Notes: generated by a model from the sequence alone, not told the origin. DNA of 12,409 bases from Lachnospiraceae bacterium UBA3801 (GCA_002368685.1 DFEN01000003.1:1-12409), one strand, 5' to 3'. Positions 1-7,819 are shown, counted from the stretch's first letter. Numbers and translations: made by a program.

Positions 1-851
1 ACTTCCATAACATCTGTTGTGTTGATGGCACGGATGATGCATGGCCAGTCGAAGGTTCTTTTACCGTCCTTTACGCCTGTCGATTTGAAGTCTGGAACAA
101 CAGTAAAGTACTGCCATACTTTTCCGGCAAGGCCATTCTTCTCGAATTCTTCTCTGAGGATTGCATCAGACTCACGTACAGCTTCAAGTCTGTCTCTTGT
201 GATAGCTCCTGGACATCTTACTCCAAGTCCTGGTCCAGGGAATGGTTGACGATATACCATATTATCAGGAAGGCCAAGTGCCTTACCTACAACACGAACT
301 TCGTCCTTGAAAAGGATTCTTACAGGCTCAACAAGCTCGAAGTTCATATCTTCAGGAAGTCCGCCTGCATTGTGATGAGCTTTGATTCCAGCATCACTCT
401 CTAAGATATCTGGCCAAATAGTTCCCTGCGCAAGGAACTCGATTCCGTCCAGCTTTCTAGCTTCTTCAGCGAATACTTCTATGAATTCGCCACCAATAAT
501 CTTTCTCTTCTGCTCAGGATCTGTTACTCCAGCCAGCTTATCCAGGAATCTGTCTGTAGCATCTACATATACAAGATTTGCACCCAGTTCTTTTCCGAAT
601 ACATCTATAACCTGTTCTGGTTCACCCTTTCTCAGAAGTCCATGATTTACATGAACACATACGAGCTGATGTCCTACTGCTTTAATCAGAAGTGCTGCAA
701 CAACTGATGAATCAACTCCGCCTGAAAGTGCAAGCAGAACCTTCTTATCTCCTATCTGAGCCTGCATTTTCTCTATCTGATCTGCGATAAATTCATTTGC
801 CTGCTCCTCGGTTGTTATACGTTCCATATTGTCTGGTCTTGACTCTAACAT
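1..851 (-). CDS. guaA: GMP synthase, ATP-pyrophosphatase subunit only (3' end cut by window)
   Basis: Makes GMP from XMP with ATP and ammonia, the last step of guanine nucleotide synthesis, in the cytosol. The 283 visible codons hold the PP-loop SGGVDSS (residues 43-49), [11 protein letters not shown] (142-152), [11 protein letters not shown] (159-169) and the dimerisation-domain motif [12 protein letters not shown] (201-212). By comparison with the family, some 35-40 C-terminal residues lie beyond the left edge. The ATG at 849-851 follows AGAGGAGG at good spacing, and an in-frame TAG lies five codons upstream (864-866). The usual N-terminal class I glutamine amidotransferase domain is therefore not fused here. 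Ammonia must come from a separate amidotransferase subunit, as in archaea, or from free ammonia; which of these applies is inference. The family is certain. The subunit arrangement is seen directly, assuming no sequencing error. Divergent from the cyclophilin gene. Confidence 0.93.
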   Translation of the reverse strand, partial: MLESRPDNMERITTEEQANEFIADQIEKMQAQIGDKKVLLALSGGVDSSVVAALLIKAVGHQLVCVHVNHGLLRKGEPEQVIDVFGKELGANLVYVDATDRFLDKLAGVTDPEQKRKIIGGEFIEVFAEEARKLDGIEFLAQGTIWPDILESDAGIKAHHNAGGLPEDMNFELVEPVRILFKDEVRVVGKALGLPDNMVYRQPFPGPGLGVRCPGAITRDRLEAVRESDAILREEFEKNGLAGKVWQYFTVVPDFKSTGVKDGKRTFDWPCIIRAINTTDVME

Positions 852-897
852 TGTAATCCTCCTCTATTATTTATATTCCGAAACAAAACGTATTCCT

Positions 898-926
898 ATT
901 ATAACATAAAGTTTTTTTTCTTGAAA
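898..926 (-). promoter_or_regulatory. Putative sigma-A promoter of guaA
   Basis: On the minus strand a perfect -10 TATAAT occupies 898-903. A poor -35 (TTTCAA, 921-926) stands 17 bases upstream. Transcription would start near 891 and leave about 40 bases of leader before the guaA start. The -35 hexamer is the complement of the one used by the opposing cyclophilin promoter. The -10 is convincing; the -35 is weak. Confidence 0.5.
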
Positions 927-949
927 TATAATCAACCACAGTTTATAGT
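921..949 (+). promoter_or_regulatory. Putative sigma-A promoter of the cyclophilin gene
   Basis: TTGAAA (921-926), a 17-base spacer and TATAGT (944-949) fit the housekeeping consensus. The start would be near 956, giving a leader of about 29 bases that carries the GCGAGG ribosome binding site. It overlaps the divergent guaA promoter at the -35 hexamer. Confidence 0.6.
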
Positions 950-984
950 CTTTAATATACATTTATGAAAGCGAGGACTTACTA

Positions 985-1503
985 ATGGCAAATCCAATAG
1001 TAACCATTACAATGGAAGATGGCGGCGTGATAAAAGCGGAGCTTTATCCAGAAATTGCGCCAAATACTGTAAACAACTTTATTTCTCTTATCAAGAAGGG
1101 ATTTTATGACGGACTGGTATTCCACAGAGTTATTCCCGGATTCATGATTCAGGGGGGAGATCCCGACGGACGTGGAACAGGCGGTCCAGGCTATAGCATC
1201 AAGGGAGAGTTTGCTTCTAACGGTTTTGCAAATGACCTTAAGCATTCTGTTGGAGTCCTGTCTATGGCTCGTTCAATGATGCCTGACAGTGCCGGTTCAC
1301 AGTTCTTCATTATGCATGCTGATTCTCCTCATCTTGATGGCGACTACGCTGCCTTCGGAAAGGTGACAGAGGGACTGGATGTAGTAGATAGAATAGCAAC
1401 AACTAAAACAGGTTGGGCTGACAAGCCTATTACACCACAGGTTATGAAGACTGTCACTGTAGATACCCAGGGCGTTGATTACCCAAAACCAGAGAAACTG
1501 TAA
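985..1503 (+). CDS. Cyclophilin-type peptidyl-prolyl cis-trans isomerase
   Basis: Speeds cis-trans isomerisation of proline peptide bonds during protein folding. The 172-residue protein is one cyclophilin domain with no signal peptide or membrane segment, so it is probably cytosolic. Visible motifs are FHRVIPGFMIQGG (46-58), with catalytic Arg48, Phe53 and Gln56, and GSQFFIM (104-110). The position of human cyclophilin A Trp121 (cyclosporin contact) appears to be His116 or Leu117 in SPHLDGD, so strong cyclosporin binding is not expected; this is inference from the family. GCGAGG lies ahead of the ATG. It is the only plus-strand gene in the window, is monocistronic, and ends just before a strong terminator. 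Close to PpiA/PpiB proteins; the exact paralogue name cannot be fixed from sequence alone. Confidence 0.95.
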   Translation: MANPIVTITMEDGGVIKAELYPEIAPNTVNNFISLIKKGFYDGLVFHRVIPGFMIQGGDPDGRGTGGPGYSIKGEFASNGFANDLKHSVGVLSMARSMMPDSAGSQFFIMHADSPHLDGDYAAFGKVTEGLDVVDRIATTKTGWADKPITPQVMKTVTVDTQGVDYPKPEKL

Positions 1504-1530
1504 TCGTCAAACATTTCATAAAAATCAAAA

Positions 1531-1575
1531 AAGGATTATCACTATGCATAAGGCGTAGATGATAATCCTTCTTTT
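1531..1575. terminator. Bidirectional intrinsic terminator between convergent genes
   Basis: A perfect ten-base stem, AAGGATTATC (1531-1540) with GATAATCCTT (1561-1570), encloses an inner stem CTATGC (1542-1547) with GCGTAG (1553-1558, one G-T pair) and a five-base loop. On the plus strand CTTTTATT follows. On the minus strand the stem is followed by TTTTGATTTTT. It therefore suits both the cyclophilin gene and the antiporter gene that converge here. Confidence 0.85.
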
Positions 1576-1608
1576 ATTATTCGTTTAAATGTATCTTAGC
1601 TTCTAACT

Positions 1609-2799
1609 CTATTCAGCAACAGACTCTGCCTCAGTTTTATTTGAATACAGGAGCTTAAGCATAACCGGAGTGAGTATTGAGCTCACAATTATAAGAAGAA
1701 TAACTGATGTGAAGTATTTACTATCAATCATTCCTACCTCAAGCCCCTTCTTAGAAACGATAAGCGCCACCTCGCCTCTCGTCATCATTCCGACTCCAAT
1801 CTTCAAGGTGTCTATGCCCTTATAACCACATAGTCTGGACATAAGTCCGCAACCAACAATCTTACTCAGAAGCCCCACCAGAACAAAGCCAATGGAGAAC
1901 AAAAGTATAGACATATCCAAACTCTTTAGATCAGTTTGAAGCCCTATACTAACAAAGAATACCGGACCAAATATCATATATGAATTAACATCCATTTTTC
2001 TGTCGATATATTTAGAGTCCTTAAGCGAGCTTAGAATAATACCTGCAACATATGCACCTGTGATATCAGCTATTCCGAAGAATCTGTCAGCTATATATGA
2101 GAGTGCCAGTGCCAGCGCCAGACCAATAATTGGAATTCTCTGTGTGTGAGGATATCTATTATCAACCCACTCCATTATCTTATAAAGGATTAATCCAAAA
2201 ATAATAGCCAGTATGAAGAATCCAACGGTTCTAAGAACTACATCACCTATCTTACTGCTAGGATCTCTGAAGCTTATTACAATCGTAAGAACAAGAATTC
2301 CTATAACATCATCTATTATAGCCGCACTCATAATTGTAGTTCCGACTTCATCTGTAAGCTTACCCAGCTCCTTAAGCGCCTGGACCGTTATGCTAACTGA
2401 TGTTGCAGTAAGAATAGTACCTATAAATACAGCCTTGAAGAACTCCTCTGATCCCACTGGGGCAAAATCATAGAAACAAAAATACAGGAGAGTTCCACCT
2501 ATGAGAGGAACAAAAACCCCCGAACAAGCTATGAGAGTAGCCTTAGCACCGGTCTTCCTAAGCTGAGTCAGATTCGTCTCGAGACCTGCACTGAACATAA
2601 GAAGTATTACACCTATCTCTGCAACTCCGGAAATGAAATTGCTTGGCTCTACCCATTTCAGTAGGCTCGGTCCGAGGATCAGACCTGCTATTATCTCTCC
2701 TACAACCTGAGGCGCCTTAAGCCTTCTAGCTATAAGTCCAAAGCCCTTAGCTGTGATTATTATAATCGCTATGCTCCTCAGAATTTCCAATTTATCCAT
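1609..2799 (-). CDS. Cation:proton antiporter, CPA2 family (NapA/Kef-like membrane domain)
   Basis: Membrane protein that exchanges Na+ (or K+) for H+ to control cytoplasmic pH and salt. The 396 residues are almost wholly hydrophobic, with a dozen or so membrane segments. Family marks are GEIIAGLILGPSLL (34-47), FSAGLET (69-75), an AAIIDDVIG segment with adjacent Asp163-Asp164, GIADITGAYVAGI (242-254), FFVSIGLQTDL (281-291) and MMTRGEVALIV (338-348). The Asp-Asp pair matches electrogenic NhaA/NapA-type antiporters rather than the Gln-Asp of KefB/KefC; that it moves Na+ is inference. There is no C-terminal TrkA-N domain, unlike long Kef proteins. AGAGG stands eight bases before the ATG. It starts 53 bases after the upstream methyltransferase gene with no terminator between, so the two are probably co-transcribed. 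Confidence 0.9.
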   Translation of the reverse strand: MDKLEILRSIAIIIITAKGFGLIARRLKAPQVVGEIIAGLILGPSLLKWVEPSNFISGVAEIGVILLMFSAGLETNLTQLRKTGAKATLIACSGVFVPLIGGTLLYFCFYDFAPVGSEEFFKAVFIGTILTATSVSITVQALKELGKLTDEVGTTIMSAAIIDDVIGILVLTIVISFRDPSSKIGDVVLRTVGFFILAIIFGLILYKIMEWVDNRYPHTQRIPIIGLALALALSYIADRFFGIADITGAYVAGIILSSLKDSKYIDRKMDVNSYMIFGPVFFVSIGLQTDLKSLDMSILLFSIGFVLVGLLSKIVGCGLMSRLCGYKGIDTLKIGVGMMTRGEVALIVSKKGLEVGMIDSKYFTSVILLIIVSSILTPVMLKLLYSNKTEAESVAE

Positions 2800-2852
2800 T
2801 TATATCGCCTCTAATATTAATTATTCCCCCGAATCATTAATACCTGTAGCCC

Positions 2853-4331
2853 TTATCTCTTAAGTAACGCAACTGTTTCACAATGCATACTGCGTGAAAA
2901 CTGGTCATATACAGAGAACTTCTCCAGGTTCATGCCCTTCTCCGTAAGCCTCTTTATATCTCTTGCAAGAGTTGCCGGGTCGCATGAAACATATACCATC
3001 TTTTCCGGCTTCATTTCTATAATAGTATCCAGCAGTTTCTCGTCGCATCCCTTACGTGGTGGATCTACTATTACCACATCCACCTGCTTTCGTATTTTTG
3101 CTTCATCAGTATCATAGTCCCCGACTCTATTTTCAAACCAGTCCGGAACAACCTCTTCAGCCTTTCCAACAAAGAACTCTGCATTCTCTATATCATTTAT
3201 CTCAGCATTGCGGTGAGCATCCTGAATAGCTCTTCCAACAATCTCAACACCATACACCTTTTTAGCATGCGGTGCAACAAAAAGTGAAATGGTTCCGATA
3301 CCGCAATACATATCCCAAACTATTTCCTTGCCAGTAAGCGCAGCATATTCCAACGCCTTACCATATATCTTTGCAGTTTGTTCAGGATTCACCTGATAGA
3401 AAGATTCCGCAGAGATATGGAACTTTACATCTCCAATAAGATCAGTTATATAGTTCTGCCCATTTACCAGTATAGTCTTGTCACCCAGTATTCGGTTAGT
3501 TCTGTCTCTATTTACATTCATTACGACAGACTTAAGAAGTATCTGAGATACATTGTCATCGCGAGAATTGTACTTGTCGACTTCGGACGCCAGCATGCTG
3601 ACAAGCTTGTCAAGATTATCGACCCTTTGAGTAGATGTAATGATACATACCATCAGCTCTCCAGTTGCAAACCCAACCCTTGTAAGAATATGCCTTAGCG
3701 TTCCCTCACCAGTCTCTTCATTATATACACTCACCTGATATTTGTCCGCCCATCGGCAAACGGCTCTGATGATATTCTTATTAATTGGATGTCCTATATG
3801 GCAGTCCTCCACCGGAATCAGAGTATGAGTTCTTCCCGCGTAGAAACCAAGCACTGTATTTGTACGACAGCTAAAGGCATCAAAATTATCATTTCTGCCG
3901 CCATATATATCAGACGTTTTTCTACTGCCCACAGGGAATTGCATTTTATTCCTATATCTATAGGCCTCTCCACCTGAAACCTCATCCAGATAATCCTCAG
4001 GCTTTTCTATTCCGCCAATTCTTTTTAGACAATTAATAACCCTGTCCTTCTTAAGCTCCAGCTCCTTCTCATAGGAAATATGTTGCAGCGTACATCCGCC
4101 GCACTGTCTCGCTACAGGACAGACCGGATCTATTCTATAAGGTGACGGCTTAAGTATCTGTCTAAGTCTACCAAAGGCATAGCTCTTCTTAACCTTGACG
4201 ATCTTAATTTCAGCCTCATCACCAGGAGCAGTATCCTTTACAAATACTGCCATTCCATCGATATGGCCTATACCCATTCCGTCATCTGACATATCTTCGA
4301 TTTTTATAGCGAAAATGTCATTCTTCTCCAT
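2853..4331 (-). CDS. rlmD: 23S rRNA (uracil-5-)-methyltransferase, RumA/RlmD family
   Basis: Transfers a methyl group from S-adenosylmethionine to C5 of a uridine in 23S rRNA. Order of parts in 492 residues: N-terminal TRAM RNA-binding domain (about 5-60); iron-sulfur cysteines Cys71, Cys77 and Cys80 in CPVARQCGGC, plus probable Cys177 in EDCHIGHP; a central RNA-binding region; then the Rossmann methyltransferase with the SAM loop DMYCGIGTISL (340-350), DPPRKGCD (423-430), catalytic Cys450 in VYVSCDP and general base Glu485 in HCETVALL. Every key residue is present, so it should be active. Clostridial genomes often carry several paralogues (RlmCD-like), so whether it methylates U1939, U747 or both cannot be read from sequence. 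CGGAG lies eight bases before the ATG. It is downstream of carD and upstream of the antiporter gene. Confidence 0.93.
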   Translation of the reverse strand: MEKNDIFAIKIEDMSDDGMGIGHIDGMAVFVKDTAPGDEAEIKIVKVKKSYAFGRLRQILKPSPYRIDPVCPVARQCGGCTLQHISYEKELELKKDRVINCLKRIGGIEKPEDYLDEVSGGEAYRYRNKMQFPVGSRKTSDIYGGRNDNFDAFSCRTNTVLGFYAGRTHTLIPVEDCHIGHPINKNIIRAVCRWADKYQVSVYNEETGEGTLRHILTRVGFATGELMVCIITSTQRVDNLDKLVSMLASEVDKYNSRDDNVSQILLKSVVMNVNRDRTNRILGDKTILVNGQNYITDLIGDVKFHISAESFYQVNPEQTAKIYGKALEYAALTGKEIVWDMYCGIGTISLFVAPHAKKVYGVEIVGRAIQDAHRNAEINDIENAEFFVGKAEEVVPDWFENRVGDYDTDEAKIRKQVDVVIVDPPRKGCDEKLLDTIIEMKPEKMVYVSCDPATLARDIKRLTEKGMNLEKFSVYDQFSRSMHCETVALLKR

Positions 4332-4356
4332 ATTAATCTCCGAATAAAGAATATCC

Positions 4357-4396
4357 TTAAAAAGTTAAAAGTCGGTAGCATATCTACTACCGACTT
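4357..4396 (-). terminator. Intrinsic terminator after carD
   Basis: On the minus strand AAGTCGGTAG (4396-4387), an eight-base loop and CTACCGACTT (4378-4369) form a perfect ten-base stem. TTAACTTTTT follows. It sits 21 bases after the carD stop and 37 bases before the methyltransferase start. Confidence 0.8.
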
Positions 4397-4399
4397 CTA

Positions 4400-4428
4400 A
4401 TTATAATGCATATAAACTCAACCTGCAA
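4400..4428 (-). promoter_or_regulatory. Possible promoter of rlmD overlapping the carD 3' end
   Basis: Minus-strand TTGCAG (4428-4423, inside the last carD codons), a 17-base spacer and a perfect TATAAT (4405-4400) form a plausible sigma-A promoter. The start would be near 4393, inside the first arm of the carD terminator hairpin. This would explain how rlmD is expressed despite that terminator. AT-rich sequence makes a chance match possible. Confidence 0.4.
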
Positions 4429-4921
4429 TTACCTTGTTTTTAACATAGTCCTTAACTTCGTCTTTTTCCATATCTAGCGATATAGCAAGTTCTCCATACA
4501 GGCTGTCTTCTGCTAGGTGGAAATATTTTGAATCTGAGGAAGTAACCTTCTTGCCTTCTGCTATTCTCTCATCCATACGAATCTGAATCGTCTTGATAAG
4601 CTCTACCAAAACAGTTGGATCGCAGGTCAGAACAGCTTGCTTATATTCCAGTTCTCTCTTCTTTTCTTCAATTATTTCCAGTTCTCCGATGTCAGGCATA
4701 CTGCTGATAAAATCCTCAGCCTCATCCTTTGACATCACCTTTCTCATCACTACTCGTTCATTATCTACAGGTGTAAAGATCTCGCTGTCACGTATATAGC
4801 AAGGTACCATTGTATAATATAATTTGTCCTTTGGTATGCCAGGCATTTTCATAGGACCTACATCTGTAACTTTGCAGACACCATTACTACCATAGATAAT
4901 AAAATCGCCTACATCAAACAT
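4418..4921 (-). CDS. CarD-family transcriptional regulator (CarD/CdnL/TRCF RNA polymerase-interacting domain)
   Basis: CarD/CdnL proteins bind the RNA polymerase beta subunit and stabilise open complexes at promoters. The N-terminal about 60 residues, from MFDVGDFIIYGSNGVCKV, are the Tudor-like RNA-polymerase interaction domain also found in Mfd. The rest is a charged helical region like the CarD C-terminal DNA-binding domain. The start is taken at 4921 (167 residues), not at the in-frame ATG at 4942. AGAGGAG begins directly after the upstream ATG and stands eight bases before the 4921 ATG, and the domain begins right there. Near the end, LYGELAISLD is followed by a charged tail. It lies between the beta-propeller gene and rlmD, and ends at its own terminator. 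CarD proteins in other bacteria act globally; the targets here cannot be told from sequence. Confidence 0.9.
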   Translation of the reverse strand: MFDVGDFIIYGSNGVCKVTDVGPMKMPGIPKDKLYYTMVPCYIRDSEIFTPVDNERVVMRKVMSKDEAEDFISSMPDIGELEIIEEKKRELEYKQAVLTCDPTVLVELIKTIQIRMDERIAEGKKVTSSDSKYFHLAEDSLYGELAISLDMEKDEVKDYVKNKVIAG

Positions 4922-4950
4922 TCCAAACACTCCTCTAATCATTCGCTTAT

Positions 4951-4959
4951 CTTATAACA
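4951..4959 (-). promoter_or_regulatory. Possible extended -10 promoter of carD
   Basis: On the minus strand TGTTATAAG reads as an extended -10 (TGnTATAAT with one mismatch). It is placed so that transcription would start about 23 bases before the chosen carD start. No good -35 is visible at the right distance. Confidence 0.4.
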
Positions 4960-5088
4960 TTTTCTTGGCACAATTCTTTGGCCATAACCGTCCACTTCTA
5001 TCTTAACACACTAGTTTGCATTAAGTAAGGAGCAAAAATATTTTCGTTAAAATTGTTATAAAATCAGCCGATTAGTTGGGCATTTTTG

Positions 5089-7233
5089 TTAATCACATTC
5101 ATTAACTAATTCATAATCAGTCGTATCATAGGACTTTATTCCAACTCCAGTAGATACTACGTAGAGATAATCACCTATTACTATACCTCTGACATCATTC
5201 ATTCCTACTGAATAGATATTCTCATCCAGCTTCTCATTCATCTTAGTTTCGAAGCCTTTACCTTCTTCGTAATCGAATACCATATAGTAGGATCCGTCCA
5301 TGTCTTTCTCCAGACTATCAACGAAGTCTTCTCCATAGTATTCTTCAGCCCAGCTATAATCATCATCGATAAGCCATCCCCAGTCTGAAACAGCTGATAT
5401 ACCAAAGGTTCCATCGTTTCCATTGAACATGAATGCATTTCTATCCTGAAGAACTGATGCATCGCTGTAGTTATTGAGAAGCATTGTATCAAGTTCCTTG
5501 ATATCATAAGGATCGCTTGTATCAAACATTGTAAGCTTAAGTCCCTTAGTCCAGCCATTCTCTTCATTTGCATCATAACCTATTCCGAGAAGTCTGTTCT
5601 CTCCATATGGGTGAAGGTATGCTGAGAAACCTGGAATCTTCAGATAATCTGTAACCCTTGGGTTTTCAGGATCGGAAAGGTCTACTGCAAAGAGCGGATC
5701 CCTGTTCTTAAAGGTTACAAAATATGCTGTCTCTCCCATGAATCTTGCTGACTTGATAGACTCACCTTCTGCAAGCTTCTTTATTACGCTGACCTTGCTG
5801 AGCTCTTCATCCAGAACATATAGCGCATTGTATCTCTGGTAATCTGCATCTCTATATGTTGTTACAAGTCTGATATTTCCATCATACTCATCGATGCTGT
5901 AGTCATCATTCAGGTAACCTGGGAAATGTCCCTTTGACTCGAATTCCATCTTTCCATCATCGTATGAGATTCTTGCTATAAGTGTCTCATCCTTGTATGT
6001 ATAGTCAACCCAGTTGTAATTCATATCTGTGAGATAAATATTGTTAGCACTTACATATACAACATTGCTTCCACCAAGCACAGCCATCTTGTCTACATAC
6101 TTTAACTTATCTATATCAATAGATGTGAGGACTACAAATGTAGTATTATATGTATCCTTCTGAATATAAACATCATCGTTATCTACCAGCTCACCATCTA
6201 CCTCTGGAATATATGTCTCATAATCCTTCTTCTCAATATCATCCACATTGAAGGTCTTCTTAGAAAATGTATAAAGCTTTCCATCCACCATTCTGGAGGT
6301 ATAATATCCACCAGCCTGAACAAAGGTATCCTCTAGCTCAGGATCACCCTTATCACTGATGTCATATACTGCAACATAAGTTGATGCATTATTATCATAC
6401 CAATAATAGCTTGATGCTTCTGACTCTGTTCCAACAAGAACGAGTTTGTCGCCATATATATACATTTCGATGAAGTGATAATCGTCCTCCAGAACATTTA
6501 CTGTTCCTTCCTTCTTTATCTCTCCATCTTTTACGCTATAGAAAACAAGATGTTCTGTCATTGAATCATATTCGTAGATATACTTGCCATCTGTCTTAAC
6601 AATATCTGCCTCTGCAACACCTTCTGTACGAACATTTGTATCTGTGAATTCAACATCTTCTTCATTAGTTCCTGCAGTAGTCGTACCAGCTAACGTCTGT
6701 TTACTACTTGAGCTGTCGCTTCTTGCTGAGTCCCCTGCAGGTGCTTCATCAGCACTTTCTACTGCTTCATAAACAACATCATCCTCATATACGATATTAT
6801 CCATATGTTCCTTATAGGCTTTGAAATAGCTATAAACCTCATCATAGTTCTCATCATCGCTACCAAAGATTGATGACAGTCCACCCTTATCCTTGTCTTT
6901 ATCCTTATCCTTGTCATTATCTTTCTTGCCAAATATACCTGGAGTGTTATCATCATTCACTTTTCTGTTACCACTCACACCGAGTGCAACGCCTATTCCA
7001 AACACTGTTAGAAGTGAAGCTGCAAGAACAAGTGGGATAACAACCTTACCCTTACCCTTCTTAGGTTTAGCAGTCACTTCGTTAGGTATATCTTCGCTCT
7101 GACTTCTCTTATACCTTTCTTCAATAGTCATACTTGCCAGTTTCTTCTCTATATTATCTGGTCTAAGAGATTCAGGAATCATTTCATTACTATTCCTCAT
7201 CTGATCTTCGATGATCTTATCTCTATTATCCAT
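5089..7233 (-). CDS. Membrane-anchored beta-propeller protein (PF09826-like), probable partner of the adjacent sigma factor
   Basis: The 714-residue protein has three parts. Residues 1-63 are hydrophilic and presumably cytoplasmic, with IPESLRPDNIEKKL near 19-32. KPKKGKGK precedes one membrane helix (about 64-86), which by the positive-inside rule puts the rest outside. A Lys-Asp run (about 104-116) and an acidic, Ser/Thr-rich linker lead to a large beta-propeller opened by TNVRTEGVAEADIVKTDG (199-216), the hallmark of the secreted beta-propeller family distantly related to WD-40 repeats. There is no cleavable signal peptide. A very strong AAGGAGG precedes the ATG, 34 bases after the stop of an ECF sigma gene, so the two are co-transcribed. 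The layout (short inner domain, one helix, outer sensor) is that of a membrane anti-sigma factor, but no zinc-binding anti-sigma motif is visible. That role is inference; the propeller family is clear. Confidence 0.85.
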   Translation of the reverse strand: MDNRDKIIEDQMRNSNEMIPESLRPDNIEKKLASMTIEERYKRSQSEDIPNEVTAKPKKGKGKVVIPLVLAASLLTVFGIGVALGVSGNRKVNDDNTPGIFGKKDNDKDKDKDKDKGGLSSIFGSDDENYDEVYSYFKAYKEHMDNIVYEDDVVYEAVESADEAPAGDSARSDSSSSKQTLAGTTTAGTNEEDVEFTDTNVRTEGVAEADIVKTDGKYIYEYDSMTEHLVFYSVKDGEIKKEGTVNVLEDDYHFIEMYIYGDKLVLVGTESEASSYYWYDNNASTYVAVYDISDKGDPELEDTFVQAGGYYTSRMVDGKLYTFSKKTFNVDDIEKKDYETYIPEVDGELVDNDDVYIQKDTYNTTFVVLTSIDIDKLKYVDKMAVLGGSNVVYVSANNIYLTDMNYNWVDYTYKDETLIARISYDDGKMEFESKGHFPGYLNDDYSIDEYDGNIRLVTTYRDADYQRYNALYVLDEELSKVSVIKKLAEGESIKSARFMGETAYFVTFKNRDPLFAVDLSDPENPRVTDYLKIPGFSAYLHPYGENRLLGIGYDANEENGWTKGLKLTMFDTSDPYDIKELDTMLLNNYSDASVLQDRNAFMFNGNDGTFGISAVSDWGWLIDDDYSWAEEYYGEDFVDSLEKDMDGSYYMVFDYEEGKGFETKMNEKLDENIYSVGMNDVRGIVIGDYLYVVSTGVGIKSYDTTDYELVNECD
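6886..6924 (-). repeat. Short tandem repeat encoding a Lys-Asp run
   Basis: Near-identical six- and twelve-base units encode alternating Asp-Lys (KDNDKDKDKDKDK) just outside the membrane helix of the beta-propeller protein. It probably acts as a flexible charged spacer. Repeats of this kind can vary in length by slippage in whole codons. Confidence 0.7.
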
Positions 7234-7267
7234 GATATATCCTCCTTACATTCTACAAAAATCAGGT

Positions 7268-7819
7268 CTACGCTTGGCCTCCAAGTCTGTTACGCATCTT
7301 CAAAAGTGCCCTCGAATATTTCGACCTGACGGTATTTCTGTTAATACCCATCATCGTGGCAATTTCGCCACTGTCATACTGGCCGTAAACCGTCATGGTT
7401 ACGATTCTCTTCTCCTCCTCGTTTAGAACCGAAAATGCATCTTGAATCATCGTTCTATTCTCAGCGCCCTGTATGACATTTCCATTTGACGGAAGCGTTT
7501 CTGCCATATCCTCCACGGGAACAGCTGACTGAGCCTCTCGTCTATGGATATATTCCTTCAAATATTTTTTACATTTATTATCTAATATTTTGAATATCCA
7601 ACCACGGAATGCACTATCATCTCTAAGCTTTGTAAGTCCTGAGTAAGCATCCATAACTGTGTCACTCACTACATTTTCTGCATCATCAGGATTACCTAAT
7701 GTGTAGAGCGCCGCTCTGTATAGATCCTGATACAGCATTTCATATAGTGTAGCAAAGCTATGAGCATCACCCATTTTAGCCTGACTAACTAATGCCTTCA
7801 TCCTTTCCTTTTCATCCAT
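7268..7819 (-). CDS. RNA polymerase sigma-70 factor, ECF subfamily
   Basis: Directs RNA polymerase to a dedicated promoter set, usually in response to a signal at the cell surface. The 183 residues show region 2 (about 19-91), with DAENVVSDTVMDAY and AFRGWIFKILDNKCKKYL matching the core-binding and -10-recognising helices. A short linker follows, then region 4 (about 124-180), with LNEEEKRIVTM and the helix-turn-helix GEIATMMGINRNTVRSKYSRA. Regions 1 and 3 are absent, as in ECF factors. AAGGAG lies ahead of the ATG. It is the first gene of a two-gene unit with the membrane beta-propeller protein, the usual sigma then anti-sigma order. Autoregulation is common in such pairs, but no convincing self-promoter could be picked out upstream. 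Confidence 0.93.
   Translation of the reverse strand: MDEKERMKALVSQAKMGDAHSFATLYEMLYQDLYRAALYTLGNPDDAENVVSDTVMDAYSGLTKLRDDSAFRGWIFKILDNKCKKYLKEYIHRREAQSAVPVEDMAETLPSNGNVIQGAENRTMIQDAFSVLNEEEKRIVTMTVYGQYDSGEIATMMGINRNTVRSKYSRALLKMRNRLGGQA

Noticed and set aside
19..645. Two plus-strand open frames opposite guaA
   Set aside because: They lie antisense to conserved GMP synthase motifs, and their Ser/Pro-rich translations are typical of reverse-strand shadows.
982..1245. Open frame on the minus strand inside the cyclophilin gene
   Set aside because: It is antisense to a clearly conserved domain, has no ribosome binding site and encodes no recognisable sequence.
5061..5088. Possible hairpin after the beta-propeller gene (GCCC...CGGC)
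   Set aside because: Only three clean base pairs, with an interrupted T-run (ATTTTATAAC), too weak to call a terminator.
5238..5576. Second minus-strand open frame within the beta-propeller gene
   Set aside because: It is a shifted frame inside a continuous conserved protein; no frameshift in the main gene calls for it.
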